NCBI RefSeq assembly: GCF_003605365.2
Contig: NZ_QYTU02000031.1
Span: forward strand, 1-46,322
DNA: 46,322 bases
Direction: 5' to 3'
From: Siminovitchia fortis
GTDB lineage: Bacteria; Bacillota; Bacilli; Bacillales; Bacillaceae_C
In this document: in pieces, positions 15,638-23,789 of the stretch
How positions within the stretch are numbered: position 1 is the first letter of the stretch
Layout: the number at the start of each line of letters is the position of its first letter
Notes under the pieces: generated by a model
What the model saw: the letters and a program-made list of their open reading frames with translations, nothing else
What the model was told of the DNA's origin: nothing
Database searches by the model: none
Position numbers and translations under genes: made by a program

Positions 15638-17290
15638 TTACCAAGTGATGAATCCTCTGGAACCCGGAGGTGCATGCTGGATCATGTCGGCAAGCGGAAG
15701 GGCATATGCCATAACAATGAGTGCCAGTGCAATACCGACCCATATTCCCCAGTTTTCCAGGAATTTAGAAGTATGAGATGTATCGCTTTCCGCGATTGGA
15801 AATTCAACAAGATTTTTCTCTTCCTGCACTTTGGGAGAAACAAACATCAAGTTTGCTACGATATAGACTAATAGCATGGCTGAGAAAAATAATATCGTTC
15901 CACCGACGGCCATAGTAACGTGGTTTGATAGAATTCCATGGAACCATTCAGCGGCAGATTCGTTGCCGTTATACCCTGAGTAGGCTGTTCTCCGCGGTGC
16001 ACCAAGCAGTCCCAGTAAATGCTGAGCGGTAGACATCAGCAGCATTCCTATCGCCCAAGACCCGATTTGAATGTGGGCAAGCTTTTGCAAGTGCTTTGGA
16101 AACTCTCTGCCTGTCAAATACGGGATCAGCCAGAATGTCACACTCATAAATGTCATGGCAACCGGTGTTCCTACTGTAATATGGAAATGTCCTACAACCC
16201 AAAGTGTGTTGTGTACAAGCTCGTTCAATTGAAAACTTGCATTGATGATTCCGCCTGCACCGCCTGGAATAAAGAACAGCATGGCAATGAAGAGGGAAGA
16301 GAAACGCACATCCTTCCATGGCAGCTTTCTTAACCAGCCGAATAATCCTGTACCGCCTTTTTCCCGTCCGGAGGTTTCAAATGTAGCAAACATGGAAAAG
16401 GCAGTCATCAGTGTCGGAATAATAACCATGAAGGTCAATACGACCTGTAAAAACTTCCAGAAGCTGTCGATCCCAGGCTCCGTCAACTGATGGTGGAAGC
16501 CGACAGGGAATGAGAACAGAATGAACAAAATAAATGAAAATCTTGCGAGTGAGTCACTGAAAACTTTTGTGCCGATAATCTTTGGCATGACGACGTACCA
16601 GGCCATATAAGCAGGCAGCAGCCAGAAATATACGAGCGGGTGTCCGAAATACCAGAATAAAGAGCGGCTCAATTCAACATTGATCGTATCCGTAAAACCA
16701 AATGCCCATGGCAGGTACTGGAAGACAACCGTTGCCACTACACCAAGGCAGGCGATAATCCACAAAAGCAGGGTTGCCACAGTCATGTAAGCAAACAGCG
16801 GGCTGAATTTCCCTTTGTTCTTTTTCTTCCAGGCGACAAAATGTCCGAGGAGCGCAAAGCTGGATAACCATGTTCCGATGATGAATAAAGCCAATCCAAG
16901 ATAATACCAGCCGCTTGCTTTTAATGGAGCATAGAACGTATAAAGAACAGATGCTTTTCCTGCAATGATCATGACGGTTGCCATCGTTGTTCCAATTGCT
17001 GTAACCCAAAGGCCAAGCCAGGCGAACAGACTCACCTTTGGTCCGAAGGCTCCAAGCGTTTTACTCATGCCGGCAATCAGGAAGGCAAAGATAAAGAACG
17101 TTGTAAAAATAAGGGCCAGTAACACGCCGTGTGCCGTCAAGATTTGGTAGTAATCCAGAAACTTGGGAAGCTGCAATGCATCATTCCTGATGAAAACCTG
17201 GAGCAAACCGCAAAACGTTCCGATGATAAAAGCGATATAGGCAATCCCGATATTCCATAACGCAAGCTTTCTGTCTTTTACTGCAATCAT
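15638..17290 (-). CDS. cbaA: ba3-type cytochrome c oxidase subunit I
   Basis: A 550-residue polytopic haem-copper oxidase subunit of the B (ba3) type, which reduces oxygen at a haem a3/CuB centre and pumps protons. Visible ligands: the low-spin haem histidine in ILTAHGVLLAL, the CuB histidine with cross-linked Tyr in FGHPLVYFWLLPAYM, and the haem a/a3 histidines in VVGHFHITVGTPVAMT. There are about 13 membrane segments. The start overlaps the stop of subunit II (ATGA). The operon runs subunit IIa, II, I and a micro-protein, behind an Fnr box, which suits a high-affinity oxidase for low oxygen. Confidence 0.93.
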   Translation of the reverse strand: MIAVKDRKLALWNIGIAYIAFIIGTFCGLLQVFIRNDALQLPKFLDYYQILTAHGVLLALIFTTFFIFAFLIAGMSKTLGAFGPKVSLFAWLGLWVTAIGTTMATVMIIAGKASVLYTFYAPLKASGWYYLGLALFIIGTWLSSFALLGHFVAWKKKNKGKFSPLFAYMTVATLLLWIIACLGVVATVVFQYLPWAFGFTDTINVELSRSLFWYFGHPLVYFWLLPAYMAWYVVMPKIIGTKVFSDSLARFSFILFILFSFPVGFHHQLTEPGIDSFWKFLQVVLTFMVIIPTLMTAFSMFATFETSGREKGGTGLFGWLRKLPWKDVRFSSLFIAMLFFIPGGAGGIINASFQLNELVHNTLWVVGHFHITVGTPVAMTFMSVTFWLIPYLTGREFPKHLQKLAHIQIGSWAIGMLLMSTAQHLLGLLGAPRRTAYSGYNGNESAAEWFHGILSNHVTMAVGGTILFFSAMLLVYIVANLMFVSPKVQEEKNLVEFPIAESDTSHTSKFLENWGIWVGIALALIVMAYALPLADMIQHAPPGSRGFITW

Positions 17291-17760
17291 GGTTCATACA
17301 CCTCGATCTCTGTAGACATGAAATGGTGGCCTGTTCCGCAATATTCGTTGCAGAGAACTAAATATTTTCCGGGTTTATCGAAAGTATAGCTTTTATGGGT
17401 GATCCTTCCCGGGACGGCCATCATGTTCACTTTCGTGTTATCGATTGTAAAGCTGTGCACTACATCCGTGCTTGTTAATGTAAAAATGATTTCTTTTCCT
17501 GCAGGAACTTTAATTTCCGAAGGATCGTATCCGAATGCCTGGGCGACCACTACCACTTCGTACCTGTTTTCATCGATCTGTCGCACTCCCGGTTTATTAA
17601 AAGGAGCCGTTTCATTGACTTTTTCCGGATCAATTATGTCCATCCCGCCTGCAGGCTCATGTCCGTGTGCAAAGGCGGTGAACCCGACGATGCTCAAAAA
17701 TACGGCCAGTGATAAAATACCGAAAATCAACCATATTTTCTCGTATTTGTGAAAATGCAT
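17287..17760 (-). CDS. cbaB: ba3-type cytochrome c oxidase subunit II
   Basis: A 157-residue CuA-bearing subunit: one N-terminal membrane anchor (about residues 11-33) and an outer cupredoxin domain. The dinuclear CuA site is complete, with the first His in VVHSFTID and the motif CNEYCGTGHHFM. It receives electrons from cytochrome c and passes them to subunit I. ATG 17760 follows AGGTGAG at good spacing; the in-frame GTG at 17766 is too close to that site. The gene is 22 bases after the subunit IIa gene and overlaps subunit I by four bases. Confidence 0.92.
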   Translation of the reverse strand: MHFHKYEKIWLIFGILSLAVFLSIVGFTAFAHGHEPAGGMDIIDPEKVNETAPFNKPGVRQIDENRYEVVVVAQAFGYDPSEIKVPAGKEIIFTLTSTDVVHSFTIDNTKVNMMAVPGRITHKSYTFDKPGKYLVLCNEYCGTGHHFMSTEIEVYEP

Positions 17761-17782
17761 AAACACTCACCTTCTTTTCTTT

Positions 17783-17905
17783 TTATCTGGCAACATAAAG
17801 AAAATATGTCGCAAACCACATAATGATCATAATGATTCCAACACCAAAAACACTGACAAGCGTTCCTTTAAGATTGGGCTCCGCACCATATTTGTTTTTA
17901 GCCAT
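17783..17905 (-). CDS. Cytochrome c oxidase subunit IIa (small)
   Basis: A 40-residue protein, MAKNKYGAEPNLKGTLVSVF followed by one hydrophobic helix and a short VAR end. Length, single helix and position as the first gene of a ba3 oxidase operon match the small subunit IIa of ba3 oxidases, which supplies the helix missing from subunit II. GGAGGG lies 7-8 bases before the ATG. The promoter and Fnr box lie directly upstream. Confidence 0.8.
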   Translation of the reverse strand: MAKNKYGAEPNLKGTLVSVFGVGIIMIIMWFATYFLYVAR

Positions 17906-17967
17906 ATTGACACCCTCCAATGCGCTCATGATTTACTTAAATCGTACCCCTGCCGGCATATCGCTAC

Positions 17968-17983
17968 TGTGATAAAAGTCACA
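17968..17983 (-). promoter_or_regulatory. Fnr box of the ba3 oxidase operon (class II position)
   Basis: A perfect TGTGA-N6-TCACA inverted repeat, the Crp/Fnr consensus. About 30 bases downstream on the minus strand lies TACGAT (17941-17946), a fair -10 box. That places the centre of the Fnr box near -41.5, the class II activator position, and no -35 box is evident. The fnr gene itself is the next gene upstream. I infer induction of the oxidase at low oxygen. Confidence 0.8.
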
Positions 17984-18037
17984 CTTCAGTCCGAATTCAC
18001 AAGACCTTCATAAGTACTTCAAAATTTAGACAAAAAG

Positions 18038-18062
18038 AAAAAACCGCAACATAAGTCGCGGT
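18038..18062 (-). terminator. Intrinsic terminator of fnr
   Basis: Stem ACCGC (18043-18047) with GCGGT (18058-18062), 10-base loop, followed on the minus strand by TTTTTTCTTTTT. Confidence 0.7.
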
Positions 18063-18099
18063 CTTGATTAGTTACTATATAGGCATAACGTCGTTAGTC

Positions 18100-18786
18100 C
18101 TAGTCGATCCTGCAAATTTCCGCCGGGCAATTTTCACAGTGGATTTCGTCTTTTAAATATTGCAGGCTGCAGACAAATATCTTTCCGTCCTCCATTTTAA
18201 TGATGCCTTCATCTTTTAAGCCGTTCAACAAACGGTTGACGACTTCGCGGCTCATCCCGCAAAAGTTGGCAAGCTCCTGGTTTGTAAGGGGGAGATCAAT
18301 GAGAATCCCGTCATTTCTTTGAACACCGTAACTATTCGTCATCCGGATCAGGGTCGAATAAAGGGCTCCTTTTTTTCCATGCAATATAAGGTCCCGGAAT
18401 TTGGACTGGGTCTTTTGTTGTTGGGTGCCCATCATTTTTAAAAAACCGACGGAAAGACTTGGGTTTAGAAAAAGCTTCTCTTCCAGCTCTTTTTTTCCGA
18501 TTTTTATACAAACGCAGTCTTCCATCACTTTCGCTTGGACCCTATAGGTGGATAGCGCACAAAACAGCCGGATTTCGCTTATAAAATCCCCCTCGCCGGA
18601 AATGTGAAAGGTGATCTCCCGGCCATCGGGCGTTATTTTCCCAATCCGGACTTTCCCGGAACGGATATAAAATATGCCGTCGGCAAGATCCCCTTCGCGA
18701 AACAGGTAGCTGCCTTTTTTAAATGTTTGTTCTTTATGTTCAATCAATAGGAGTTCCTTCAAATCGTCTAAATAATTGTAATTCAT
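18100..18786 (-). CDS. fnr: Fnr-type oxygen-responsive transcription regulator
   Basis: A 228-residue Crp/Fnr regulator: cyclic-nucleotide-binding-like beta-roll (about 15-110), a dimer helix (about 112-145) and a winged helix with recognition segment ELANFCGMSREVVNRLLNGL. The C-terminus carries CENCPAEICRID, with Cys217, Cys220 and Cys225 in the CX2CX4C spacing that holds the [4Fe-4S] cluster in B. subtilis Fnr, unlike the N-terminal cluster of enterobacterial FNR. Oxygen sensing through that cluster is therefore expected. GGGAGG precedes ATG 18786, and TATAAT at 18833-18838 (minus strand) is a likely -10 box. Its consensus box lies just downstream at the oxidase promoter. Confidence 0.92.
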   Translation of the reverse strand: MNYNYLDDLKELLLIEHKEQTFKKGSYLFREGDLADGIFYIRSGKVRIGKITPDGREITFHISGEGDFISEIRLFCALSTYRVQAKVMEDCVCIKIGKKELEEKLFLNPSLSVGFLKMMGTQQQKTQSKFRDLILHGKKGALYSTLIRMTNSYGVQRNDGILIDLPLTNQELANFCGMSREVVNRLLNGLKDEGIIKMEDGKIFVCSLQYLKDEIHCENCPAEICRID

Positions 18787-18925
18787 GGAAGTCCTCCCGC
18801 CAATTTTAAAAGTACATTTTAAATATATCTTTATTATAACATGGAAAGGGCGAAATCAACTATTCAAACTGTTGTTTTTCGGGTCTTTGGAACGGGTATG
18901 AACTTTTATGCAGGGAGTGACGTCC

Positions 18926-19660
18926 ATGAATGAAAAAAAGCCGATTATTGGAGTTACATCAAACCTTGAATTTGTCAGGGATAATATCAGTTATACATTG
19001 TATTACAGCTATCTCGAGGCGGTAAAAAAAGCAGGCGGCATCCCGATCGTTTTAACTCTTGGTAATGAGGAAATGACAAGCGAATGGGCGGATATGGTTG
19101 ACGGGGTTTTACTAACTGGTGGGAATGACATTCACCCTAAGCATTATGATGGCAGTTTACATCCAAAGCTTGGCCTTCTTACCCCAAAGTTGGATGAGTC
19201 GGATATGATGATTGTTAATAAAGCATATGAAAAGCGGCTCCCGATGCTTGGGATTTGCCGTGGGTCCCATCTTATCAACGTGGCTCTCGGCGGCACATTG
19301 TTATCGGACATCAATTCCAAAGTGGCGAATCCGGAAAAACATTTGGACAAAGGAAACCGCAGTTCTTTGCTGAGCCATAAAATTAAAATAGAAAGCGATA
19401 GTATCCTTTATTCGATTTGCGGGGAAGAGGAAGTGCAGGTGAACAGTTTCCATCATCAGGCGATCGATACACTGGGCAGCGGCCTGAGATGTACAGCTTA
19501 TGCTTTTGACGGAGTCAAGGAAGCATTTGAAAGCGAAGACGGAAATATTATTGGGACCCAGTTCCATCCGGAAGAGTTGAGAAAATTTGACCGCCGGATG
19601 CACGATTTCATGAGAGTATTCATTGACAATTGCCGGATCCAGAAAAAACTGCGACTCTGA
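18926..19660 (+). CDS. Peptidase C26 / gamma-glutamyl-gamma-aminobutyrate hydrolase-like amidohydrolase
   Basis: A 244-residue class I glutamine-amidotransferase-fold hydrolase. The nucleophile elbow is GICRGSHLINVALGG, with catalytic Cys; the usual Gln after GICRGx is replaced by His here. LLTGGNDIHPKHY and the His/Glu pair in GTQFHPEE complete the site. Family members hydrolyse gamma-glutamyl bonds, for example gamma-glutamyl-GABA in putrescine breakdown, but the substrate is not determined here. ATG 18926 has AGGGAGTG 6 bases upstream. It is a single-gene unit ending in a hairpin. Confidence 0.88.
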   Translation: MNEKKPIIGVTSNLEFVRDNISYTLYYSYLEAVKKAGGIPIVLTLGNEEMTSEWADMVDGVLLTGGNDIHPKHYDGSLHPKLGLLTPKLDESDMMIVNKAYEKRLPMLGICRGSHLINVALGGTLLSDINSKVANPEKHLDKGNRSSLLSHKIKIESDSILYSICGEEEVQVNSFHHQAIDTLGSGLRCTAYAFDGVKEAFESEDGNIIGTQFHPEELRKFDRRMHDFMRVFIDNCRIQKKLRL

Positions 19661-19692
19661 CACTTCGTCGTTTCTTCGTTGAAACTTCAAAA

Positions 19693-19717
19693 AAACCCTA
19701 CCTTTATTGTAGGGTTT
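19693..19717 (+). terminator. Hairpin terminator after the C26 gene
   Basis: AAACCCTAC (19693-19701) pairs with GTAGGGTTT (19709-19717) over a 7-base loop. The following tract is C/T-rich rather than a pure T run, so efficiency on the plus strand may be moderate. Confidence 0.6.
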
Positions 19718-19832
19718 CTCTCCTTCTTTTTGCATTTTATCCACTAATTCTATCGCTCTATTTTCTTTTAAGGGAGCTTCAAGAGTAAAAATCAGACAGC
19801 GCTTTTATTTGAATATAAGATCACATTTGGAA

Positions 19833-19978
19833 GTAAACAAAAATGTAAACATGTAAACAAAATAAGTATTGTTGTGTACGGAAAAAGTATACATGTTTAC
19901 AAATGTGTGTACATGCTGATTAATCAGCTTGTGTACAAATATAGTAAACATGTATACAAGTATACGGAAAATGTGTAC
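19833..19978. repeat. parC-like centromere: array of GTNNAC hexamers around a palindrome
   Basis: Twelve GTNNAC hexamers lie in 146 bases, starting at 19833, 19845, 19853, 19874, 19887, 19895, 19907, 19931, 19944, 19952, 19960 and 19973. Several form 14-bp pairs spaced by AT, such as GTATACATGTTTAC and its exact reverse complement GTAAACATGTATAC. Many sites repeat every 20-21 bases, about two helical turns. The array is split by a perfect 14-bp palindrome GCTGATTAATCAGC (19915-19928), and spacings on both sides are roughly mirror images near it. Its place directly upstream of parM, 24 bases from the promoter, is where plasmid parC sites lie. Binding by the ParR-like protein is inferred. Confidence 0.75.
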
Positions 19979-20002
19979 GTGTTATTGGCGGTGAATGTAT
20001 CA

Positions 20003-20031
20003 TTGACCGGAAAAAGAAATTCAGGTAATCT
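20003..20031 (+). promoter_or_regulatory. Promoter of the parM-parR operon
   Basis: TTGACC (20003-20008) and TAATCT (20026-20031) with a 17-base spacer. The repeat array ends 24 bases upstream, so adaptor binding could autoregulate the promoter as in plasmid par systems. Confidence 0.6.
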
Positions 20032-20094
20032 TTAATCATACTTATAGAAATTTCCATTTGGCAGTTTCACAAAAGAAAGGATGATAGTTTTTAT

Positions 20095-21270
20095 ATGGAA
20101 AATTCAAGACTTGCAGCGATTGATGTTGGAAATGACTCCTTAAAAGGCATTTTCGGTAAAATGGAGTATGAAATGAATATCCCCAATATTATTGCTAGAG
20201 ATGTCGAAGACCGTCCGGTCATCGGATTGGAAGAGTTGGACAACCAAGAGCCTCTTGATGGATTACATATTCGTTTACATTCTCCTTCTCTTCAGGAAAA
20301 TAACGCTGTTTACCGGGTGGGCCATTTGGCGACGCGAAGCGGCAATGCCACTGAATTGGACCCCGGAAGCAGCAAATCGGAAGAAGACCAGACGCTTGTC
20401 ATGCTGTTTGCCGCGCTGGCACTTGATGCTGTTCGCGAGGAGAACAAGAAGATTTTCAAACGGAGCAATAATGTGGTCGAAGCCACTTACACTTTGGGCA
20501 CAGGACTTCCTTTAAGAGAAGTGAAGGAAGGAAAAGATGTGGGCTACCGCTCTAAATTGCTTGGCTCTGTGCATCAGGTCGAGTTTTTGGTCACTCCAAA
20601 ATACCAAGGAGTCAAGGTAAATATTAAATTTGAAGAAGTGAAGGTTTATCCTGAAGGGTTTGCCGCTTTTATCAATCTTGTTATGGATAATGATTTGAAA
20701 GTTATCAATAAGGATTTGATTGACCGAAGGATCATTATCCAGGATATCGGCGGATTATCTACAGATATTGCGGTAATTAAGAATAGAAAAGTGGATGATG
20801 ACCGTGCGCAGGGCTTCAATCTGGGAGTATCCGAGTCACTTGATGCGATTCGTGAGGAGATCCGTTCGAAATACGGCGTTGAACTCGACAGCCGCCGGGA
20901 TGTAGTTGAAATCATTACGAAAAAGAATGATAGAAACCATATTATGGTAAAAGGGAGCCGGACGAGCGTCCATGATATCGTCGACCGCATTCTTCTTGAC
21001 CTTGCTAAAAAGCAATACCGCCACTTAAGAAATGTGTGGCAAAGAAACTCACAAACGGAAATCGCCTACTTTATCGGCGGAGGCTCGATCGTTTTGAAAG
21101 ATTACTTGAAAGCATTGAACAATAATCTTGACGGGTATAATATCGACTTTTTTGAAGATGAAAAAGAAAGCGTCTGGATGATGGCAAATGCATACTATAA
21201 GTTGATCGCCGACTTTGAAAAAAGGAATCAAAAGGAAACTAAAGAAGAGAAAAAAGCGGTTAAAAATTAA
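20095..21270 (+). CDS. parM: ParM/StbA-family actin-like ATPase
   Basis: A 391-residue actin-like protein of the ParM/StbA family. Three nucleotide-site motifs are visible: IDVGNDSLKG at about residues 9-18 (phosphate 1), QDIGGLSTDIAVI at about 219-231 (phosphate 2) and FIGGGSIVLKDYL near 325 (adenosine). Plasmid ParM polymerises with ATP and pushes sister DNA molecules apart. The C-terminus ends in a charged Lys/Glu tail. AAAGGATG lies about 11 bases before ATG. It is followed 12 bases later by a RHH-type adaptor gene and preceded by a repeat array, giving a full type II (ParMRC) partition cassette. The neighbours are ordinary chromosomal genes, with no replication gene in view. Confidence 0.88.
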   Translation: MENSRLAAIDVGNDSLKGIFGKMEYEMNIPNIIARDVEDRPVIGLEELDNQEPLDGLHIRLHSPSLQENNAVYRVGHLATRSGNATELDPGSSKSEEDQTLVMLFAALALDAVREENKKIFKRSNNVVEATYTLGTGLPLREVKEGKDVGYRSKLLGSVHQVEFLVTPKYQGVKVNIKFEEVKVYPEGFAAFINLVMDNDLKVINKDLIDRRIIIQDIGGLSTDIAVIKNRKVDDDRAQGFNLGVSESLDAIREEIRSKYGVELDSRRDVVEIITKKNDRNHIMVKGSRTSVHDIVDRILLDLAKKQYRHLRNVWQRNSQTEIAYFIGGGSIVLKDYLKALNNNLDGYNIDFFEDEKESVWMMANAYYKLIADFEKRNQKETKEEKKAVKN

Positions 21271-21282
21271 TAGGGTGATACC

Positions 21283-21858
21283 ATGAAGGATACAGGGATG
21301 AAAAGGGGGCAGCCGATCACATTCAGGATACCTTCCGACACGCCTGACCATATTTTAAAGCAGCTGCAAAAGCTAAAGGAAAAAGAGCGGAGAAACTTTT
21401 CAAGCAAAATAGCTTCCATTGTAATGGACGGAATAAGCGAATCTTTGACAAAGCAAAGGGAAACCCTTACCATTCCGCTGCCAAGGGGTCTGACGAAGGA
21501 ACAGCGCGATTGGTTAAAGCATGAGCATTCGGAAGCTTTACTCGGCAACATCGTATACCAATTACTGTCCGATCCTGTAAGAGCTGTATCAATTCTGGCA
21601 TCACTCAACAGCAACGCACTGGAAATCGACGATGCCCTGTACTTGCAGGAGGAGGCCGCAGCGATAGAAGAAGAGCATGTTGAACCGGATCATTCCGAGG
21701 AAGACCGGCTCACAGTCAGCAGCCGCCAATCTGATATCGACGATTTAGATGACCTTGATTGGAGTCAAATTAAAATCGACGAGGAACCAAAGGATGCCAA
21801 AGAGGAAAAATTTGAAGAGGATCCGTTGGCGGATTTTCTGGCACAGATGAATAAATGA
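21283..21858 (+). CDS. ParR-like DNA-binding adaptor
   Basis: A 191-residue protein in three parts. The N-terminus (about 6-50) fits a ribbon-helix-helix fold: beta strand PITFRIP, then two helices around DHILKQLQKLKEKERRNFSS and KIASIVMDGI. A central helical region (about 60-120) follows. The last 60 residues are very acidic (DIDDLDDLDWSQIKIDE) and end in a short hydrophobic helix DPLADFLAQMNK. Plasmid ParR proteins have this layout: RHH to hold parC and a C-terminal peptide to cap ParM filaments. No close sequence family is recognised, so the assignment rests on fold, position 12 bases after parM, and the upstream array. AGGGTG precedes the ATG. Confidence 0.7.
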   Translation: MKDTGMKRGQPITFRIPSDTPDHILKQLQKLKEKERRNFSSKIASIVMDGISESLTKQRETLTIPLPRGLTKEQRDWLKHEHSEALLGNIVYQLLSDPVRAVSILASLNSNALEIDDALYLQEEAAAIEEEHVEPDHSEEDRLTVSSRQSDIDDLDDLDWSQIKIDEEPKDAKEEKFEEDPLADFLAQMNK

Positions 21859-21913
21859 AACATAAAGTATTACATCATGCGCTGCCGGCTAAATGCCAGT
21901 CATGTATTATGAA

Positions 21914-21943
21914 TCAGGTCCCCATTTATTGGGGGCCTTTTAC
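21914..21943 (+). terminator. Intrinsic terminator of the parM-parR operon
   Basis: A GGTCCCC/GGGGGCC stem (one G-T pair) with a 7-base loop, followed by TTTTACTTTTT. Confidence 0.8.
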
Positions 21944-21994
21944 TTTTTATCCATCCCAATAGCTTATGTACGTATAGAAAAGGCGGCTTTTTGG

Positions 21995-22030
21995 AAAAAA
22001 CCAATGATTCGCAGCGCTGAATCATCGGTT
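21995..22030 (-). terminator. Intrinsic terminator of the ABC exporter/two-component operon
   Basis: AACCAATGATTC (21999-22010) faces GAATCATCGGTT (22019-22030) with one mismatch and an 8-base loop; on the minus strand it is followed by a T run (A21995-22000 on plus). Confidence 0.85.
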
Positions 22031-22050
22031 CATCAAATATGATCGAACTA

Positions 22051-22653
22051 TCATATCCATCCTTTTTCCTCCGCTTTTGATATGGCCTCAATTTTATTTT
22101 TTGCATCAAGTTTTGAGAGGATTTCCGACATATAATTACGGACGGTTCCTGCTGATAGAAATAATGCTGCCGATATTTCCTTGGATGTTTTTCCATGAGC
22201 TGCAAGCTTTAAAATCTCCTGTTCCCGCTTGGTGAGAGGATTGTCGCCTTCATACGAAGCTACCATAAGCTCCGGGTCGTATTCCCTTTTGCCTTTCATC
22301 ACCCGGCGAATTGAATCTGAAAGGTCATCAACCGAGCCATCTTTTAGCAAGTAACCATGCACTTCTGCTTTAAGTGCTTTTTCGAAATACCCCGGCCTTG
22401 CAAACGTCGTCAAGATGATGACCCGGCAATCAGACGCCATTTCTTTTAATTCTGCTGCCACTTCCAAACCACTTTTTAACGGCATCTCGATATCCAACAG
22501 GCATACATCAGGCCGTAACTCTGTCGCCACTTTCAAGGCATCTTCCCCATTTTCCACCTGAGCAATCACTTCCATATCTTCTTCAAAATCCAGAAGGGAT
22601 CCAAGCGCACCCCTCAGCATCCCCTGGTCTTCGGCAATCATAATCCGGATCAT
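22051..22653 (-). CDS. NarL/LuxR-family response regulator (YvfU-like)
   Basis: A 200-residue regulator: receiver domain (about 1-118) with AEDQ, phospho-Asp in CLLDIEMPLKSG and Lys in YLLKDGS; LuxR-type helix-turn-helix (about 135-198) with LTKREQEILKLAAHGKTSKE and LSAGTVRNYMSEIL. It is the last gene of a four-gene operon with the layout of B. subtilis yvfRSTU (ATPase, permease, kinase, regulator). Its start overlaps the kinase stop by one base (TGATG), indicating translational coupling. It probably controls the ABC exporter genes. Confidence 0.92.
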   Translation of the reverse strand: MIRIMIAEDQGMLRGALGSLLDFEEDMEVIAQVENGEDALKVATELRPDVCLLDIEMPLKSGLEVAAELKEMASDCRVIILTTFARPGYFEKALKAEVHGYLLKDGSVDDLSDSIRRVMKGKREYDPELMVASYEGDNPLTKREQEILKLAAHGKTSKEISAALFLSAGTVRNYMSEILSKLDAKNKIEAISKAEEKGWI

Positions 22654-23783
22654 CAGGCAGTCCCTTCCTTTCCCTGTATCTTAACAATCGGCACTTTCAT
22701 GGTGAGGGTAGTGCCATTTTTATGATCAATGACAAGCTCACCTTCAATCAATGCAAGCCTCTCTTTCATCCCCCTCAACCCATTTCCTTCATTAAGCTGC
22801 TGACCCAAGCCCTGCCCGTCGTCTGATATTGTGATCATAAAACATTCTCTTCTTTTCTCAATGCGGATACGGCAATTTTTTGCCTGGCTGTGCTTAACAA
22901 TATTCGTACCCGCTTCCCGGAGGCACATGCCTAAAATATTTTGCTGGAGTAGCGGAATGTCAGAAAGGTTCTGCTCTCCCTCACAAACGTACGACATGCC
23001 AGCCGCTTGTATAATGTGTTTCATGTTTGCCAATTCTTCTTCTATGCTAATGGACCGCATGCCAGAGACAAGCTCACGTACCTGCCTTAAGGCCGAACGG
23101 GAAGTAGTTTCAATCTCTTTCGCTTTTGCTTTTGCCTGCAGCACAGCATCATTTTCGGCAAAACGCTGTACAAGCTGACTCTGCAGCGTAATAAGTGATA
23201 AGGTGTGTCCCAATGTATCATGCAGATCCCGTGCAATCCGGATTCTTTCCTCGCGTTTAACGAGCTCTTTAATCTGTTCATTGGCCTGATCCAGCTGTTT
23301 TTCCAGCTCCATAGACCGGTTCATGGATCTGATGCCAAAGGGGGAAATCACCATAACTAATAAGAAAGGAATGAAAAAGAGCATTCTTTCGATTGAATCT
23401 TGAAAAAAGGCGGCCACCATGCCAATGAATAGGGCTGCTGCAAATCCGGTTAAAGCCAAGTAAAAGTGTGCCTTATTCTTGTACCATCCGATAAAATACG
23501 CGGAAAAGAAGCCCATGAATAGGTGATATGGATTGTACCAAATACTTAAAATCACCATAATGATGATCTGAATGGCAAGCCAGATGGTAAGCCCCGTCTC
23601 CACCTGACCCTGCCAATAGAGCTGTCTGTATGAAACAAGAAACAGAAGGAGCAAACCAAACCCAAAAACCATTTTCATTCCTGTTTCTTGTGAAATATAA
23701 ACAGCAGGCATGAACAAGTAAATTAAGAAGATGTAAGGAAAAAATCCAAACATTTTCGGAAAAACCCGAAACCTATTTTTCAT
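22653..23783 (-). CDS. Sensor histidine kinase, HisKA_3 type (YvfT-like)
   Basis: A 376-residue kinase with five or six N-terminal membrane helices (about 1-155) and no large extracellular domain, then a coiled coil (about 160-185), the HisKA_3 phospho-acceptor in RIARDLHDTLGHTLSLI, and an HATPase domain with EAGTNIVKHSQA and DDGQGLG then GNGLRGMKERL. This DesK-like group often senses membrane state or transported compounds. It follows the permease gene by 6 bases and overlaps the regulator gene. Confidence 0.92.
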   Translation of the reverse strand: MKNRFRVFPKMFGFFPYIFLIYLFMPAVYISQETGMKMVFGFGLLLLFLVSYRQLYWQGQVETGLTIWLAIQIIIMVILSIWYNPYHLFMGFFSAYFIGWYKNKAHFYLALTGFAAALFIGMVAAFFQDSIERMLFFIPFLLVMVISPFGIRSMNRSMELEKQLDQANEQIKELVKREERIRIARDLHDTLGHTLSLITLQSQLVQRFAENDAVLQAKAKAKEIETTSRSALRQVRELVSGMRSISIEEELANMKHIIQAAGMSYVCEGEQNLSDIPLLQQNILGMCLREAGTNIVKHSQAKNCRIRIEKRRECFMITISDDGQGLGQQLNEGNGLRGMKERLALIEGELVIDHKNGTTLTMKVPIVKIQGKEGTA

Positions 23784-23789
23784 TTTGGA

